The notes below the pieces were generated by a model that did no database searches, was not told the origin of the DNA, and saw nothing but the letters and a program-made list of their open reading frames with translations. From NCBI RefSeq assembly GCF_052857255.1, contig NC_135506.1, positions 74,909,056 through 74,973,055 on the forward strand: a stretch of DNA of 64,000 nucleotides. Direction: 5' to 3'. This DNA comes from Amblyomma americanum (Eukaryota > Arthropoda > Arachnida > Ixodida > Ixodidae). The translations under genes were made by a program, and so were the position numbers. This document shows positions 29,183-39,199 of the stretch, in pieces (the first letter of the stretch is position 1; each line of letters opens with the position of its first letter).

Positions 29183-29520
29183 TAACGCGATAGAATTCAG
29201 GCGTCTATTGTGCAGAAAATCCGGCGTCGTGGTCAGCGTTCCGAGAAAATTCTTAGATGAAACAACCTAAGTTGACCACCAAGGCCACGTGACCTAGTTG
29301 GATCACCGCAACCTGCCCACTGGATTGTGAGCAAACTACCGTGAAAGGCGGTAGTTAGGATAACCATCGGTCGTGAGAGGTTGCTGGGAAGGAGAAATAT
29401 GGGACGCAAAAGCCCCACCGGTGGCAGCACCTGCCATCGCCGGGAAGTGGCACATCGCTTAACAGCCGAACCACTGCGGCAGGGGTGGTATGGCGACTCG
29501 CAGCGATCTATTAATAAAAA
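29183..29520 (-). repeat. tRNA-like SINE, family 2 (in copy B)
   Basis: Orthologous to the copy at 3651-3995: the same flanks and the same internal blocks (AGCCCCACCGGTGGCAGCAC, GGATTGTGAGCAAAC, GCAGAAAATCCGGCGTCG). Its presence in both A and B dates it before the duplication. Confidence 0.65.
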
Positions 29521-30377
29521 CCACACAGAATGACCAATTCCGCTAGTATAGAAAATTACAGACTTACGCTATCACTTCCCATCCTTATTGCGCAGTGTAA
29601 GTGTCCCACTCCAGTTATTTTTAACTAAGTTTTATGAACGCGACAAGCCAAGCAGACACACTATAACTATCTCCCTCGAAGAGAGAAATGCGGGCACTCC
29701 AAGCACACGCAACAGCATTGTGAATGCCTCGGTTTATAATTGCTCACATTGCTTTTGCAAATATTCGTTTATCCTCAGGACACTAATCAACGTTTCGGTG
29801 ATTTGTACGTATTGAAATAAGTAAAGGGCGCCTGCAGTGGGCCCTGCACAGAGAGTAGGTTGGGAATTTTGGGAACAGCAATGAATCTTACTAACTCTTG
29901 AGGCACTGCGTACCGCATACTGCTCATACTTCAGTGCGAACCGTCCGAAGAAATGCACGATGCGGGCTTTGCTTAGTTTTGGAAAAGCTTACCGCGCGTT
30001 TGAGACAGAACGGGCTATTTATAATTTGTCTTTGTCGCCTCGAATAGGTACGGTAGTGTTGAGCGCTCTTACAGGTCGATGCAGTTGGCCGGAAATGGTG
30101 AGTGGGTTTCATTATATCCTCTTGCAAAGATATTTTACTTCGTAATCTTATACAATGACTTCGAGGCGAGTTTCCTGGAGGAAAAGCTAACCCTTCGTTA
30201 TATGTATTTTTTTTATATGGATAGTTTCGTTATAGCGAGGTCTCATTACGTCATGTTAGCAGTTTTCGACGCGACGTGTGATGGTGGAAAGTGTAATACC
30301 ACGTTTTATGTAAGCCTCAAATCTTGTATGTAATAAAACATCGTTGGAAGTTGGTGGTGTGTCTGAATGCACGGTAG

Positions 30378-30606
30378 TGGGTTGTTAAAATAATAATAGA
30401 AACGCAGAAAAAATATATTTGCTAGCCCCGGCATCTGCCATAGATACTGAACCACCTGAGCTGGGGCTAGAAGTAAAGAATAGCAGGCAGAATGGAGAAT
30501 GGAAGAAGTGAGGAGACAGAAAAAGAGGATAGGGGGAGAAGCAATATCCACAAAAAATATTACACAATAAGAAATGTGTACCGGTTGCACGCGTGATAAT
30601 ATCATA
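30378..30606 (-). mobile_element. LINE 3' UTR fragment in copy B
   Basis: Minus-orientation I-like LINE 3' end (TTGCTAGCCCCGGCATCTGCC, CCATAGATACTGAACCACCTG). There is no coding part. It is absent from copy A at the equivalent place (about 4850), so it is a later insertion. Confidence 0.7.
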
Positions 30607-31200
30607 ATGAATCGTTCTTTTGCTTCTTGCCCTTTTGCACTAATATTTAATTTCTCACTAGAAAAGTTGTTTCACAGAGGATAGGAAAGGGACCAGCAAC
30701 TTTCTGGCGCACATCGCCGGTTACTACGCAGCCACCAAAATGCGCCTTAGTACTTAGCCAGCTACCACTAATCCCAACAATGCTATTGCTGTAAAACGTG
30801 CTTTGATCAAACTGGCGGATGTGCTAATGATCGGAAAAGAGAGGAGCACAGATTTTTAAAATCTGGCATAGGTAACAGTCGATATGGTCACAGTAAAGAG
30901 AGCACTTGTGGCCTGTACTTAGATACCCTGCGCGAAAAGGTATTAAATACTTCTGAACTGGCGATAGCCAGCGTTAGAACCACTTCAACCACTTCTGTTA
31001 AGCGCTTTTCTGGATTCTTGTTCATGAGTCTGAGTCATACTTAGGCCTTTTAGCCTCGACCATAACGCGGCGCAAGGAGAAGAGAGAAGAGATGGAAACC
31101 TTTTTTTGTCCTTTCGGCGTTGTGTGCTGTAAAGCATCAAGATGAGTAGTTAGTAGCGCTTTACCTATTCTCGTCATTGGTTGGTTAAGACGCTTTTTCC

Positions 31201-32280
31201 TGTCAAGTGTGCTACACCAAGTAGCCAAAACTTGTACGCTTGTGCAATGTTCTAGTTCTTTTAATTTTTTTATCGCTTCAGTGAGTATTTTACAGAATAC
31301 AAGGCATCAGTGGCAAGGCAAGTTTAAAAGCGATATGAACTTTCGACCTAGGAATTGGCCCAGCAAAATGCTGGGCCAGTACGCACTGTTAAGTGCACCT
31401 CCAAATGAAAAAAAAAATTAAGGTACGCAAAATGACAAACCATAAAAAAAGAGAGCCAAGCGAAGTCAGCATGCGCGGCCACGCGATCAAGATGGCTGGC
31501 CGAAGTTTGGGCTTTGAAGTGAAGTGCGTTTTCGTAAGATTCGTGGGAATAAGACGGGGAAGGAGAAAGCAGTTAGGGAGCCTGTTTTGTTGTTTACCCT
31601 ATCTAAATATCTGTTATCAGTAGCGCTGTGATGCGCCAGCAATGATTGCGGCAGATTGTGCGCCTTTCTTAGAGATTTTGTAGCACTTAAATGCATTTAA
31701 GCTGGACATAAAATGGTGGGTTTGCTGTCTAAAATTTGCTTCATAAAATTCACACCCTGAAACCTTACGACTTAAGATTTGCTATCATTGAAATTTGATT
31801 TTTTAAGCGAAAACCTTTCATTGCTCACTCTCGCGGTGTCCGTCCGTCCGTCCGTCCATGACACTCTTCAACTAAATGAGAAAAAAACTTCTCTGCACGA
31901 AGGGACTCGAACCACCATCCTTTCGTTCCGCAGCTGAGAGTGCTAACGAATACGCTACTTCCTGCTTTCTTTTTTGTTTGTCTCGGCTACTGACTACGCT
32001 ACTTCCTGCTAACGCATATGTAGTTCTCCTTATTTAGGACGCCGGGGAGTGTTTGTAGAAAGGCTTCGAATCACATGGATGCCTCCCAAATGCCTTCCAG
32101 TGTCTCCAGCATTTAAGATTCACAAACAATTGTGCACTAAATTATCAGCTTAACTACACATCAGTAACACAAGCATCAACACCGCACTAAAGGCTTTCGC
32201 CTCACCTCAGTTTAGGTCAACAAAGTGCCCCCTGAATTTTTCTGTCGTGCTTTCTATCTTCTTCCTTCCTTTTTTTGTTG
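31201..32280. other. Unassigned; microsatellite and tRNA-like segment
   Basis: Mostly without recognised content. A (GTCC)5 microsatellite lies at 31839-31858. The minus strand of 31885-31965 looks like a SINE head: TAGCGTATTCGTTAGCAC (box A-like) and GGTTCGAGTCC (a perfect box B match) about 40 bp apart. There is no folded canonical tRNA, so I call it tRNA-derived. Confidence 0.5.
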
Positions 32281-32284
32281 CTGT

Positions 32285-32690
32285 ATCTTATCGGTACTCA
32301 CCTATGGGGCAGAAACGCGAAGTCTAAAGAAAGGGTTCAGCTTGAGGACAACGCAGCGTCTATGGAAAGAAAAATGATAGGCACAACGTTAAGAGACCGG
32401 AAGCGGGCAGAGTGGGCAAGGAAAAAAAGCGGGTAAATGAAATTCTAGGTGAAATCAAGAAGAAGAAATGTGATTGGGCAGGGCATGTAATGCGAAGGCA
32501 AGATAACCGCTGGTCCTTAAGGGTAACAGAGTGTATCCCAAGAGAAGGCAAGCGTAGCAGGGGGCGAAAGAAGGCTAGGTGGTCGGATGAGATTAGGAAG
32601 TGTGCGGGGATACGGTGGGCGTAGCTGGCAAAGAACAGAGTTAGTTGGCGAGACATAGGAGAGGCCTTTGAACTGCAGTGGGCGTAGTCA
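32285..32690 (+). pseudogene. RTE-like LINE, C-terminal fragment
   Basis: Frameshifted fragment reading TYGAET, then RDRKRAEWARKKK, NEILGEIKKKKCDWAGHVMR, RQDNRWSLRVTE, PREGKRSRGRKKARWSDEIR and SWRDIGEAFELQWA, with a stop at about 32687. This is the C-terminal region after reverse transcriptase in the RTE-like family seen at 35263-37076 and 54703-56292. It is strongly 5'-truncated. Confidence 0.8.
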
Positions 32691-32699
32691 GGAGGATGA

Positions 32700-33966
32700 T
32701 TACGGTGGTGATGACGATTGTTTGCACTCTTGTACCTGATGTTCAGTAGACAATAAAGCACTATTGACCCCCGCAGAAATGGGATTAAATTTGGATATTC
32801 CTTGATTTTCTCCAAAGAGAAAAGAAGGTTAAAATTACCGATCCGTTAAAAATTGTACTGCACCTCCTTGAGATAACGCACCCTCCAACACGTCCTTCCG
32901 AGTGTTCAGCTCAGGTTATAGAAAGTCCCCACACTGGCTCGATTTCAGACATGTACTGTGTTCTGTGTACATAGATGAGTGCTTACTTTCAGAGTGTTCA
33001 ATTTCAAACCGGTCAGTTGTTCGTTGCTAAAAGCTTTATACATTTATTGTATCGCTTTTGGTGACAAAATATAGTAGGATAACACTCAAGAACGTAGTGG
33101 CAAATGCTCCTCAAAGAAGACCCTTGAGCCAATGGCGTCGACTGAATCTCATGACGTCATTGTTAATCCCCTTGGAACCCCTAGCATGACATCCCAGGGT
33201 ATGAAAATTGAAAGATTAGCCACAGCTTGCTCCGATTAACTGCGGCGTCTTGAAAGCCGGTGGAAGCTGTTGGCTGGAGGGTCTCCATTGAGGGGCACCT
33301 GCCACTTCGTTCTTGAGTTGTATCCGTCTAGGCATTAGTTTTAGGTGCTTTTTTTCCGGCATAAAGTTTTGCTCTATATAGCTGTTTTAACGGTGCTCAC
33401 CACTTGAACCTGACACCACATTAATGGCCGCGTTTTAAGGGTACTTATACAAAGCATGCTTTCACGCAAATAGTCATTAGATCACAAAAACATAGCTGGT
33501 GGTCTAGCTCTTGTTAACCCTAGTCGAAAGCGAAAAGCTGCAATTGCCTGGCTACGTTTGTGGTCGAGCGACTGGCGGTCTCCATGGCAAGCGTCGCATC
33601 GAAAACACATAGCGTTCTGCTGAACGCATCAAAGTGCACCGACGTGTTATGCAGAACCCACTTTCATGACCAGCACATGCGATGCCGGCAGACACTTTCC
33701 CGCTTGACCGAAGGCCAAGGTCAGAGGTCAAAATCAGTCACAGATGAAAATCGAGACAGTTGTCGTAACAGCCGCTGGTGTGCGCTGATGTAGCTGGCGT
33801 CTTGTGTCGAACCTGTCTACCACCAGTTATGCTCATGGTTTGACCTCTACCTACATTCAAGGTCAAACTGGCGGCCCCGCGACGGCTGAAAAACCTGGCA
33901 TGGTGAAGCTTTTCGCTTCAAACGCTACATCAACATATACGTTAGTCAACAGTAAGGCGGTTTTTG
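32700..33966. other. No recognised feature
   Basis: About 1.27 kb without a recognisable gene or repeat. The longest frame (33560-33793, plus) has no identifiable motif. Confidence 0.5.
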
Positions 33967-33978
33967 AATGAAAAGGTT

Positions 33979-34296
33979 AATAATAATAATAATTGGTTTT
34001 TTGGGGAAAGGAAATGGCGCAGTATCTGTCTCATATATCTTTGGACACCTGAACCGCGCCGTAAGGGAAGGGATAAGGAGGGAGTGAAAGAAGAAAGGTA
34101 GAATAGGTGCAGTAGTGGAGGGCTCCGGCATAATTTCGACCACCTAGGGATCTTTAACGTGCACTGACATCGCACAGTACACGGGCGCCTTAGCGTTTTT
34201 CCTCCATAAAAACGCAGCCGCCGCGGTCGGGTTCGAACCCGGGAACTCCGGATCAGTAGTCGAGCGCCCTAACCACTGAGCCACCGCGGCTGGGCT
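33979..34296 (-). mobile_element. Full-length tRNA-derived SINE with 12-bp TSD
   Basis: Complete family-1 SINE on the minus strand with an (ATT)n tail at 33979-33992 and an intact head (box B GGGTTCGAACCCG at 34230). It is flanked by perfect 12-bp AATGAAAAGGTT copies at 33967-33978 and 34297-34308. The body is close to the copies at 5486 and 23429, so it may be a relatively recent insertion. Confidence 0.9.
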
Positions 34297-34571
34297 AATG
34301 AAAAGGTTGACGAGAAGACTTATTTTTCAACGTGCCGGCGTGATCTTCTCTCCTTCATTACCTAGTGCCCAATTACGGACCACGTTAGCGCGAGTTCATG
34401 CGAGATTATACGAGGCTGTGTGAAGGCAGAAGCTCGAAGAAGTTGTTAAAGCATTCTAAAGAAAGGTAAACTTGCGCAAAACATAGCGATTACTTACAAT
34501 TATACGAAACTATTTGAGCCACGCCTGTATTTGAAGCAAATGGAAACAAAGGAAGGAAATCCATTCTGCTG

Positions 34572-34904
34572 TTAGCAACGAAATGTTCGTTGGTAAAGCA
34601 AGAATATACACAATAAGGTCTTCCCTGCTGTCTTGTCCCATTGCTCGCTTAAAATTTGCATTTCCGCAAGTCTTTGCTGTTCCTCCTGGAAAGAGTTTCG
34701 TTTTCTTCTCTTTCGATTTCGGAGCCTATCAGACACGTCCCAAGGGCCCAAGTCTTGTCGTTGTTTCCTTTGCTCCAACCTCCCGGTTAAAAACATGCTG
34801 GCCCTTCTTCCCCTGTTTGCGCAGTGCAGCGCAAGTCTTCCTTGCGAAACTCTGCCTATCCTTTTTGCTTTCTTCCCTTTTCTCTGCGTTTTTTCTCCAA
34901 ACAT
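34572..34904 (-). CDS. Unrecognised basic ORF (110 codons), possible host exon
   Basis: Minus-strand frame beginning MFGEKTQRKGKKAKRIGRVS. It is Lys/Arg-rich throughout, with a predicted helical RNRKRRKRNSFQEEQQRLAE followed by MQILSEQWDKTAGKT. The final ~20 residues (LLCIFLLYQRTFRC) look less protein-like, so a splice donor could lie before them. The composition is unlike the mobile elements around it. The plus strand is also open over this stretch (144 codons), so real coding is uncertain. I do not recognise a family. Confidence 0.25.
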   Translation of the reverse strand: MFGEKTQRKGKKAKRIGRVSQGRLALHCANRGRRASMFLTGRLEQRKQRQDLGPWDVSDRLRNRKRRKRNSFQEEQQRLAEMQILSEQWDKTAGKTLLCIFLLYQRTFRC

Positions 34905-35262
34905 TTGGCGGCCTTATATTACAAAGGCACTCAGGTTATTGCAGTAATGGCGCCCAAGCAGTGCGCAAACGTCCCGCGGCAAAGGCAAGCAGCTTGGGAA
35001 CTGCTCGCTCCCTTTAGGGAGACGAGGGGAATAACGACGGCAACGACGGCAGAGGGCGCACAGAAGCCCCACCCGTATCACCGACGAATCGCTTGTAAAC
35101 AAAAGCTCGTTTCTCGTTGGACCGTGAAGCGCTGCGGGTAAGGGTTAAGGTAAGTGGTAGTGCGTTTGTTGTCGGGGAGGAGGGTTCGGTAGAAGAAGAA
35201 GAAGGACACTGCAATACACTCACGCCCTTCTATTCTCTTTGTAACGGTTGTTTTTCTCCACT

Positions 35263-37076
35263 CATCATCCTCATCATCATCATCAGCCTTACTACACCCA
35301 CTGCAGGGCAAAGGCCTCTCCCATGTCTCTCCAATTAACCCTATCACTTGCCAGCTGCATCCACCCTTTGCCTGCAAACTTCTTAATCTCATCCGCCCAC
35401 CTAACATTCTGCCGCCCCCTGCTACGCTTACTTTCTCTTGGAACCCACTCCGTTACCCTTAAGGACCAGCGGTTATCTTGATTTCTCTTGATTTCGACTA
35501 GGATGTCATTAACCCGTGTTTGTTCACTCACCCACTCTGCCCGCTTCCGATCTCTTAACGTTACACCTATCATTTTTCTTTCCATGGCTCGCTGCGTTGT
35601 CCTTAACTTAAGCTGAACTCTTTTCGTTAGCCTCCACGTTTCTGCCCCATAGGTGAGTACCGGTAAGATTATGCTGTTGTACACTTTCCTCTTGAGGGAA
35701 ATTGGAAAACTGCCACTCATGATCTGCGAGAATTTGCCATATGCGCTCCACTCCATTCTTATCCTTCTAGTTATCTCCCTCTCGTGATCCGGATCAGCTG
35801 TCACTACCTGCCCTAAGTAGACGTATTCCGTCACAATTTCTAGGCTCTCGCTGCCAATTGTGAACTGTTGTTCCCTTGCTAGGCTGTTGAACACTACCTT
35901 GGTTTTCTGCATGTTAATTTTTAGACCCATCGATCTGCTCTGCCTGTCTAACTCATTGATCATGATTTGCAGTTCACCTCCTGAGTGACTCAGCAAGGCA
36001 ATGTCATCAGCAAATCGCAGATTATTTAAGTATTCTCCATTTATTCTTATTCCCAACTGTTCCCAATTCAGGCCTCGAAATACTTCCTGTAAACATGCGG
36101 TGAATAGCATTGGCGAGATCGTGTCTGCTTGCCTGACGCCCTTCCTTATTGGAATTTTATTGCTGACTTTATGGAGGACTATAGTAGCTGTGCAGTTGCT
36201 ATATATATATATATCTTCCAGTGTTTTGACATAAGGCTCTTCTACCCCCTGATTACGCAATGCCTGTATGACTGCTGAGGTTTCCACTGAGTCGAATGCT
36301 TTCTCGTAATCAATGAAAGCTATATATAGAGGTTGGTTATATTCTGCGCATTTTTCTATCACTTGATTGATAGAGTGATTATGATCTATTGTGGAATATC
36401 CTTTACAAAAGCCTGCCTGATCATTTGGTTGATTAAAGTCTAACGTTGCCCTGACTCTATTAGCGATTACCTTAGTAAATACTTTGTAGGCAACGGATAG
36501 TAAGCTGATCGGCCTGTAATTTTTCAAGTCCTTGGCGTCTCACTTCTTATGAATTAAGATAATGTTTGCATTCTTCCAAGCTTCTGGTACAGTCGAGGTC
36601 ATAAGGCATTGCGTATACAGGGTGGCTAGTTTTTCTAGCACGATGCCCCCTCCATCCTTCAACAGATCTGCTATTACCTGATCCTCCCCAGCTGCTTTTC
36701 CCCTTTTCATTGCTTCTAAGGCTTTCTTTACTTCATCTTTCGTTACTGGCGGGATGACGCATTGCTGTGCACTGCTGTCTTTCTCATTAACGCTCCGATT
36801 TCATTGGCTACTGTACAGGTCTGTGTAGAACTCTTCGGCTACGTTAACTATCTTATCCATATTGCTAATGACATTGCCTTGCTTGTCTCCTAATGCATAC
36901 ATCTGGTTTTACCTATGCCTAGTTTCCTCTTCACTGTATTTAGGCTACCTCCGTTCTTTATAGCATGCTCGATTCTCTCCCTATTAAACTTCCTTATGTC
37001 GGCTACCTTGCGCTTATTTATTAACTTTGATAGCTCCGTTAGTTCTATTCTATCGGTGGGGTTAGATGCCCTCATG
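35263..37076 (-). mobile_element. RTE-like LINE, 5'-truncated, 11-bp TSD
   Basis: Minus-strand insertion flanked by identical TTTTCTCCACT at 35252-35262 and 37077-37087. Its 3' end carries an (ATC)n/(TCA)n tail at 35263-35286, as usual for RTE elements. It contains almost all of the reverse transcriptase but no endonuclease. The upstream part (37075-36890, frame RASNPTDRIELTELSKLINK) is the RT N-terminal region, followed by two frameshifts. This is the best preserved LINE insertion in the window. Confidence 0.9.
35292..36527 (-). CDS. RTE-like reverse transcriptase (411 codons open)
   Basis: Uninterrupted frame with NYRPISLLSVAYKVFTKVI at residues 3-21, AGFCKGYSTIDH 38-49, YIAFIDYEKAFDSV 68-81 (catalytic Asp), VRQADTISPMLF 131-142 (the usual RQGD is RQAD), RFADDIALL 171-179 (catalytic Asp-Asp), YVYLGQVV, TYGAETW and the C-terminal RQNVRWADEIKKFAGKGW with ALQWV at the end. 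Upstream codons to about 37075 belong to the same protein but are out of frame, and the endonuclease is missing, so the copy is not autonomous. The Gly to Ala change in the RQGD loop may also impair activity. Confidence 0.85.
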   Translation of the reverse strand: MKNYRPISLLSVAYKVFTKVIANRVRATLDFNQPNDQAGFCKGYSTIDHNHSINQVIEKCAEYNQPLYIAFIDYEKAFDSVETSAVIQALRNQGVEEPYVKTLEDIYIYSNCTATIVLHKVSNKIPIRKGVRQADTISPMLFTACLQEVFRGLNWEQLGIRINGEYLNNLRFADDIALLSHSGGELQIMINELDRQSRSMGLKINMQKTKVVFNSLAREQQFTIGSESLEIVTEYVYLGQVVTADPDHEREITRRIRMEWSAYGKFSQIMSGSFPISLKRKVYNSIILPVLTYGAETWRLTKRVQLKLRTTQRAMERKMIGVTLRDRKRAEWVSEQTRVNDILVEIKRNQDNRWSLRVTEWVPRESKRSRGRQNVRWADEIKKFAGKGWMQLASDRVNWRDMGEAFALQWV

Positions 37077-37089
37077 TTTTCTCCACTAG

Positions 37090-38575
37090 TCGTGCATATA
37101 TCCTCTTTTTTGTTCGTGCAAGTGGAAACAAAGGAAACTTGGGAGAGATCGTTCCTGAATTAATAAATAGCACAGGAAGAGGATTCAGTTCGCCTAGGGA
37201 AAAGGCTGGTTCTGAACATGGCCGAATGCTTCTTGAGGTGGTGTTTCAGTGAGCGCTTCTCAACCGCGGGAGGTTCAGTGGCGCTCTTTCGATCGATTCT
37301 TTATTCACTTGCCGCTCGCAATTACTTGGGGATAAAACAGAGCAGCGAGTTCTCAAGAAACGAGTCTTGGTTTGCACAGACAATTGATGCGACTTCGAAA
37401 ACTGTTTTGCTGTAAAATACCTGGTGCAAGAATTGTCTTGCGCGAGTTGCGCGAGACAATTAGAGCGCTATGAGTGAACCCTTCGACTCTTATCGCATAT
37501 AACTTATTCGTCGTTTGCGTACAAACTTCACGTACTCAGTGTAAGCCACAAAGAAAAGGGTTCACGTGGGTTCAGAGGAGAAGTGCACGATATAGTCACT
37601 TACTAAAACAGATATGCAGAGATTGAAGCATATTTACAACCGCTATCTGCACTTTTCTAAATCATTTCTGCAGTCTGTAACGTTAAAACAATTCCCAATG
37701 ATGCCTGTTTTCTTCGCTGAATGCTTTTCACGAGATGCCATCTTTGTTTATCTTGATGACGATATCTGCAAAGATGTGGTACGGTGGAAAACCTGTCACA
37801 AAGCTTTATTTCTTCCTCTAAAGATAAATGTTTGCAGCGCAATTACGTTACTGGTTGGCCTCTGGACCTCCGTGGCTCTAGCCGCAGCCTGATGAGCGAA
37901 ATTGCTGTCCTTTAATGAGCCTTGGTGCTTGGGCAACAGCTATAATTTAAATAACTGTAACGCACGGGTACTGCTTTACCCATAGATGTCCCTGTTAATT
38001 CTGTGATGGCACCAGCGCGCCAGAAGGTCACGGTAACTAAAGTTATCCTCTGAGTATCAATGAGTTTGGCGGTACGATGGCAGCGAGTTAACCGGAAGCT
38101 CACTGGCACCATATTCAAAATTTATCAGTCTTTAAGGGCACCAGAAGAGGCGTTCAATACACCTTAATCCTATATTTGTTCTTAAAAACAATTCGATTCT
38201 TTGTTTTTTTGCAGCACTGTTAGCGTTCGTTCGTTCGAAGGAAAAAAAACGCTTTTAAATTTGAGAAATTGGGAGCTGAAAATTAAATACCTTATTCTAA
38301 CCCCTCGTTTAGGACTTCTGACGTCAACAATAACGCCGAGCTTGTTACGGACCCCGTGATTGCTGTCTCCAAGTAAATGGTGGTGTGGATGTCTTCATAG
38401 ATGCGTGCATAGAACTAGTGGTGCCATCGCAGTGTGCTTATGTAATGGTCGAGGTGGCGGCGACACGTGGATTTCATTTTTAACCCTTTCGCAGCTCATA
38501 AGTATTTATTTCTCAGTGAAAACTGCCTTCTTGCCTTTAGAACGAGGTATACAATTGATATAGGTTAACGTCTAT
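37090..38575. other. No recognised feature
   Basis: About 1.5 kb of unassigned sequence with only short frames (at most 92 codons) and no recognisable motif. Confidence 0.5.
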
Positions 38576-38578
38576 TAA

Positions 38579-38905
38579 AGCGATAGCGTTAAATGCCCTG
38601 TTACGCAGAAAATCTGGCGTCGGCGTTGTGCCAGAAAAATCGCGAGCATGACTGTGGCACGTGGTTTCCAGAGAGCAACCTAGAAGGCAGGTGAGCCACC
38701 TAGGTCACGTTACCTTGCGGCGTCATCACAACATGCCCACATTGGCAGGCGGCAGTCGAATTAATGATTGGTCGCCTGAGAAGCGCAACCTGGGCCGCAC
38801 AAGTCCCACCGCTGGGAGCACCTGTCATCGCAGGGCAATGGTACATCGCTTAACCGCTGCACCAGTCCGCTAGGAGCGGTGTGAGGACTCCCAGGCACCC
38901 ATGAA
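38579..38905 (-). repeat. tRNA-like SINE, family 2
   Basis: Minus-orientation copy: GCGATAGCGTTAAATGCCC and GCAGAAAATCTGGCGTCGG (3' end on minus), CACAAGTCCCACCGCTGGGA, and the head GGTGCAGCGGTTAAGCGATG on the minus strand (box A-like). It shares internal order with 3651-3995 and 60293-60560. An (AG)n run at 38906-38920 follows. Confidence 0.6.
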
Positions 38906-39060
38906 GAGAGAGAGAGAGAAAAGTGGTAGATGAAAGGCAGGGAGGTTAACCAGAAGATTGTTCCGGTTGGCTACCCTGTACTGAGGGAGAAGGATGAGGG
39001 GCAGAAAAAAAATTGGCAGTGGCTTAGCTCGGCTTCGCCAGGATATACGTAGCGAAAGCT
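38906..39060 (-). mobile_element. LINE 3' UTR fragment
   Basis: GGAGGTTAACCAGAAGATTG and GGTTGGCTACCCTGTACTGA match the 3' UTR block at 21160-21215 (GTAGGTTAACCAGAAG...TTTGCTACCCTGCAC). No coding sequence remains. Confidence 0.55.
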
Positions 39061-39133
39061 AGGGCACAGCTTGGTTTGCCTTGGTTAACATTGATTGGCA
39101 TTTCAGGTTAGTCTGGTTTTCTGGCTAGTTGTT

Positions 39134-39195
39134 GTCACGTGGTTCGTCATGCGGTTGGTCACGTGACCAGTCACGTGGTCGGTCACGTGGTTCGG
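39134..39195. promoter_or_regulatory. Cluster of four CACGTG E-box palindromes
   Basis: GTCACGTGGTT (39134), GTCACGTGACC (39158), GTCACGTGGTC (39169) and GTCACGTGGTT (39182) recur at 11-24 bp spacing. CACGTG is a palindrome bound by bHLH factors. The unit also looks like a short tandem repeat, so binding is only possible, not shown. Confidence 0.35.
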
Positions 39196-39199
39196 TGCT

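Larger units (their letters stand above)
27226..31200 (+). repeat. Duplicated unit, copy B (with PLE and LINE insertions)
   Basis: Pieces 27226-27925, 29010-30377 and 30607-31200 align in order with copy A. GACATATGCCGTGAG is at 27478, CTTAAGGCATCCATACA at 27590 and GTGCGGGACCCCGTGAAAAC at 27887. GGCAGCAGTGGTTACGTAGC is at 29019, GAATGACCAATTCCGCTAG at 29529 and CAGTGGGCCCTGCACAGAGA at 29837. A Penelope-like fragment and a LINE tail are present here but absent in A, and A's 5486 SINE is absent here. It has the same direction as A, about 24.5 kb apart. Confidence 0.75.

Noticed and set aside
31838..31858. CRISPR-like or functional short repeat
   Set aside because: Simple (GTCC)n microsatellite with no spacers.
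34583..35017. 144-codon plus-strand hydrophobic frame as a membrane protein
   Set aside because: Largely the antisense of the basic minus-strand frame. The runs of Phe/Leu/Ser mirror Lys/Arg/Glu codons.
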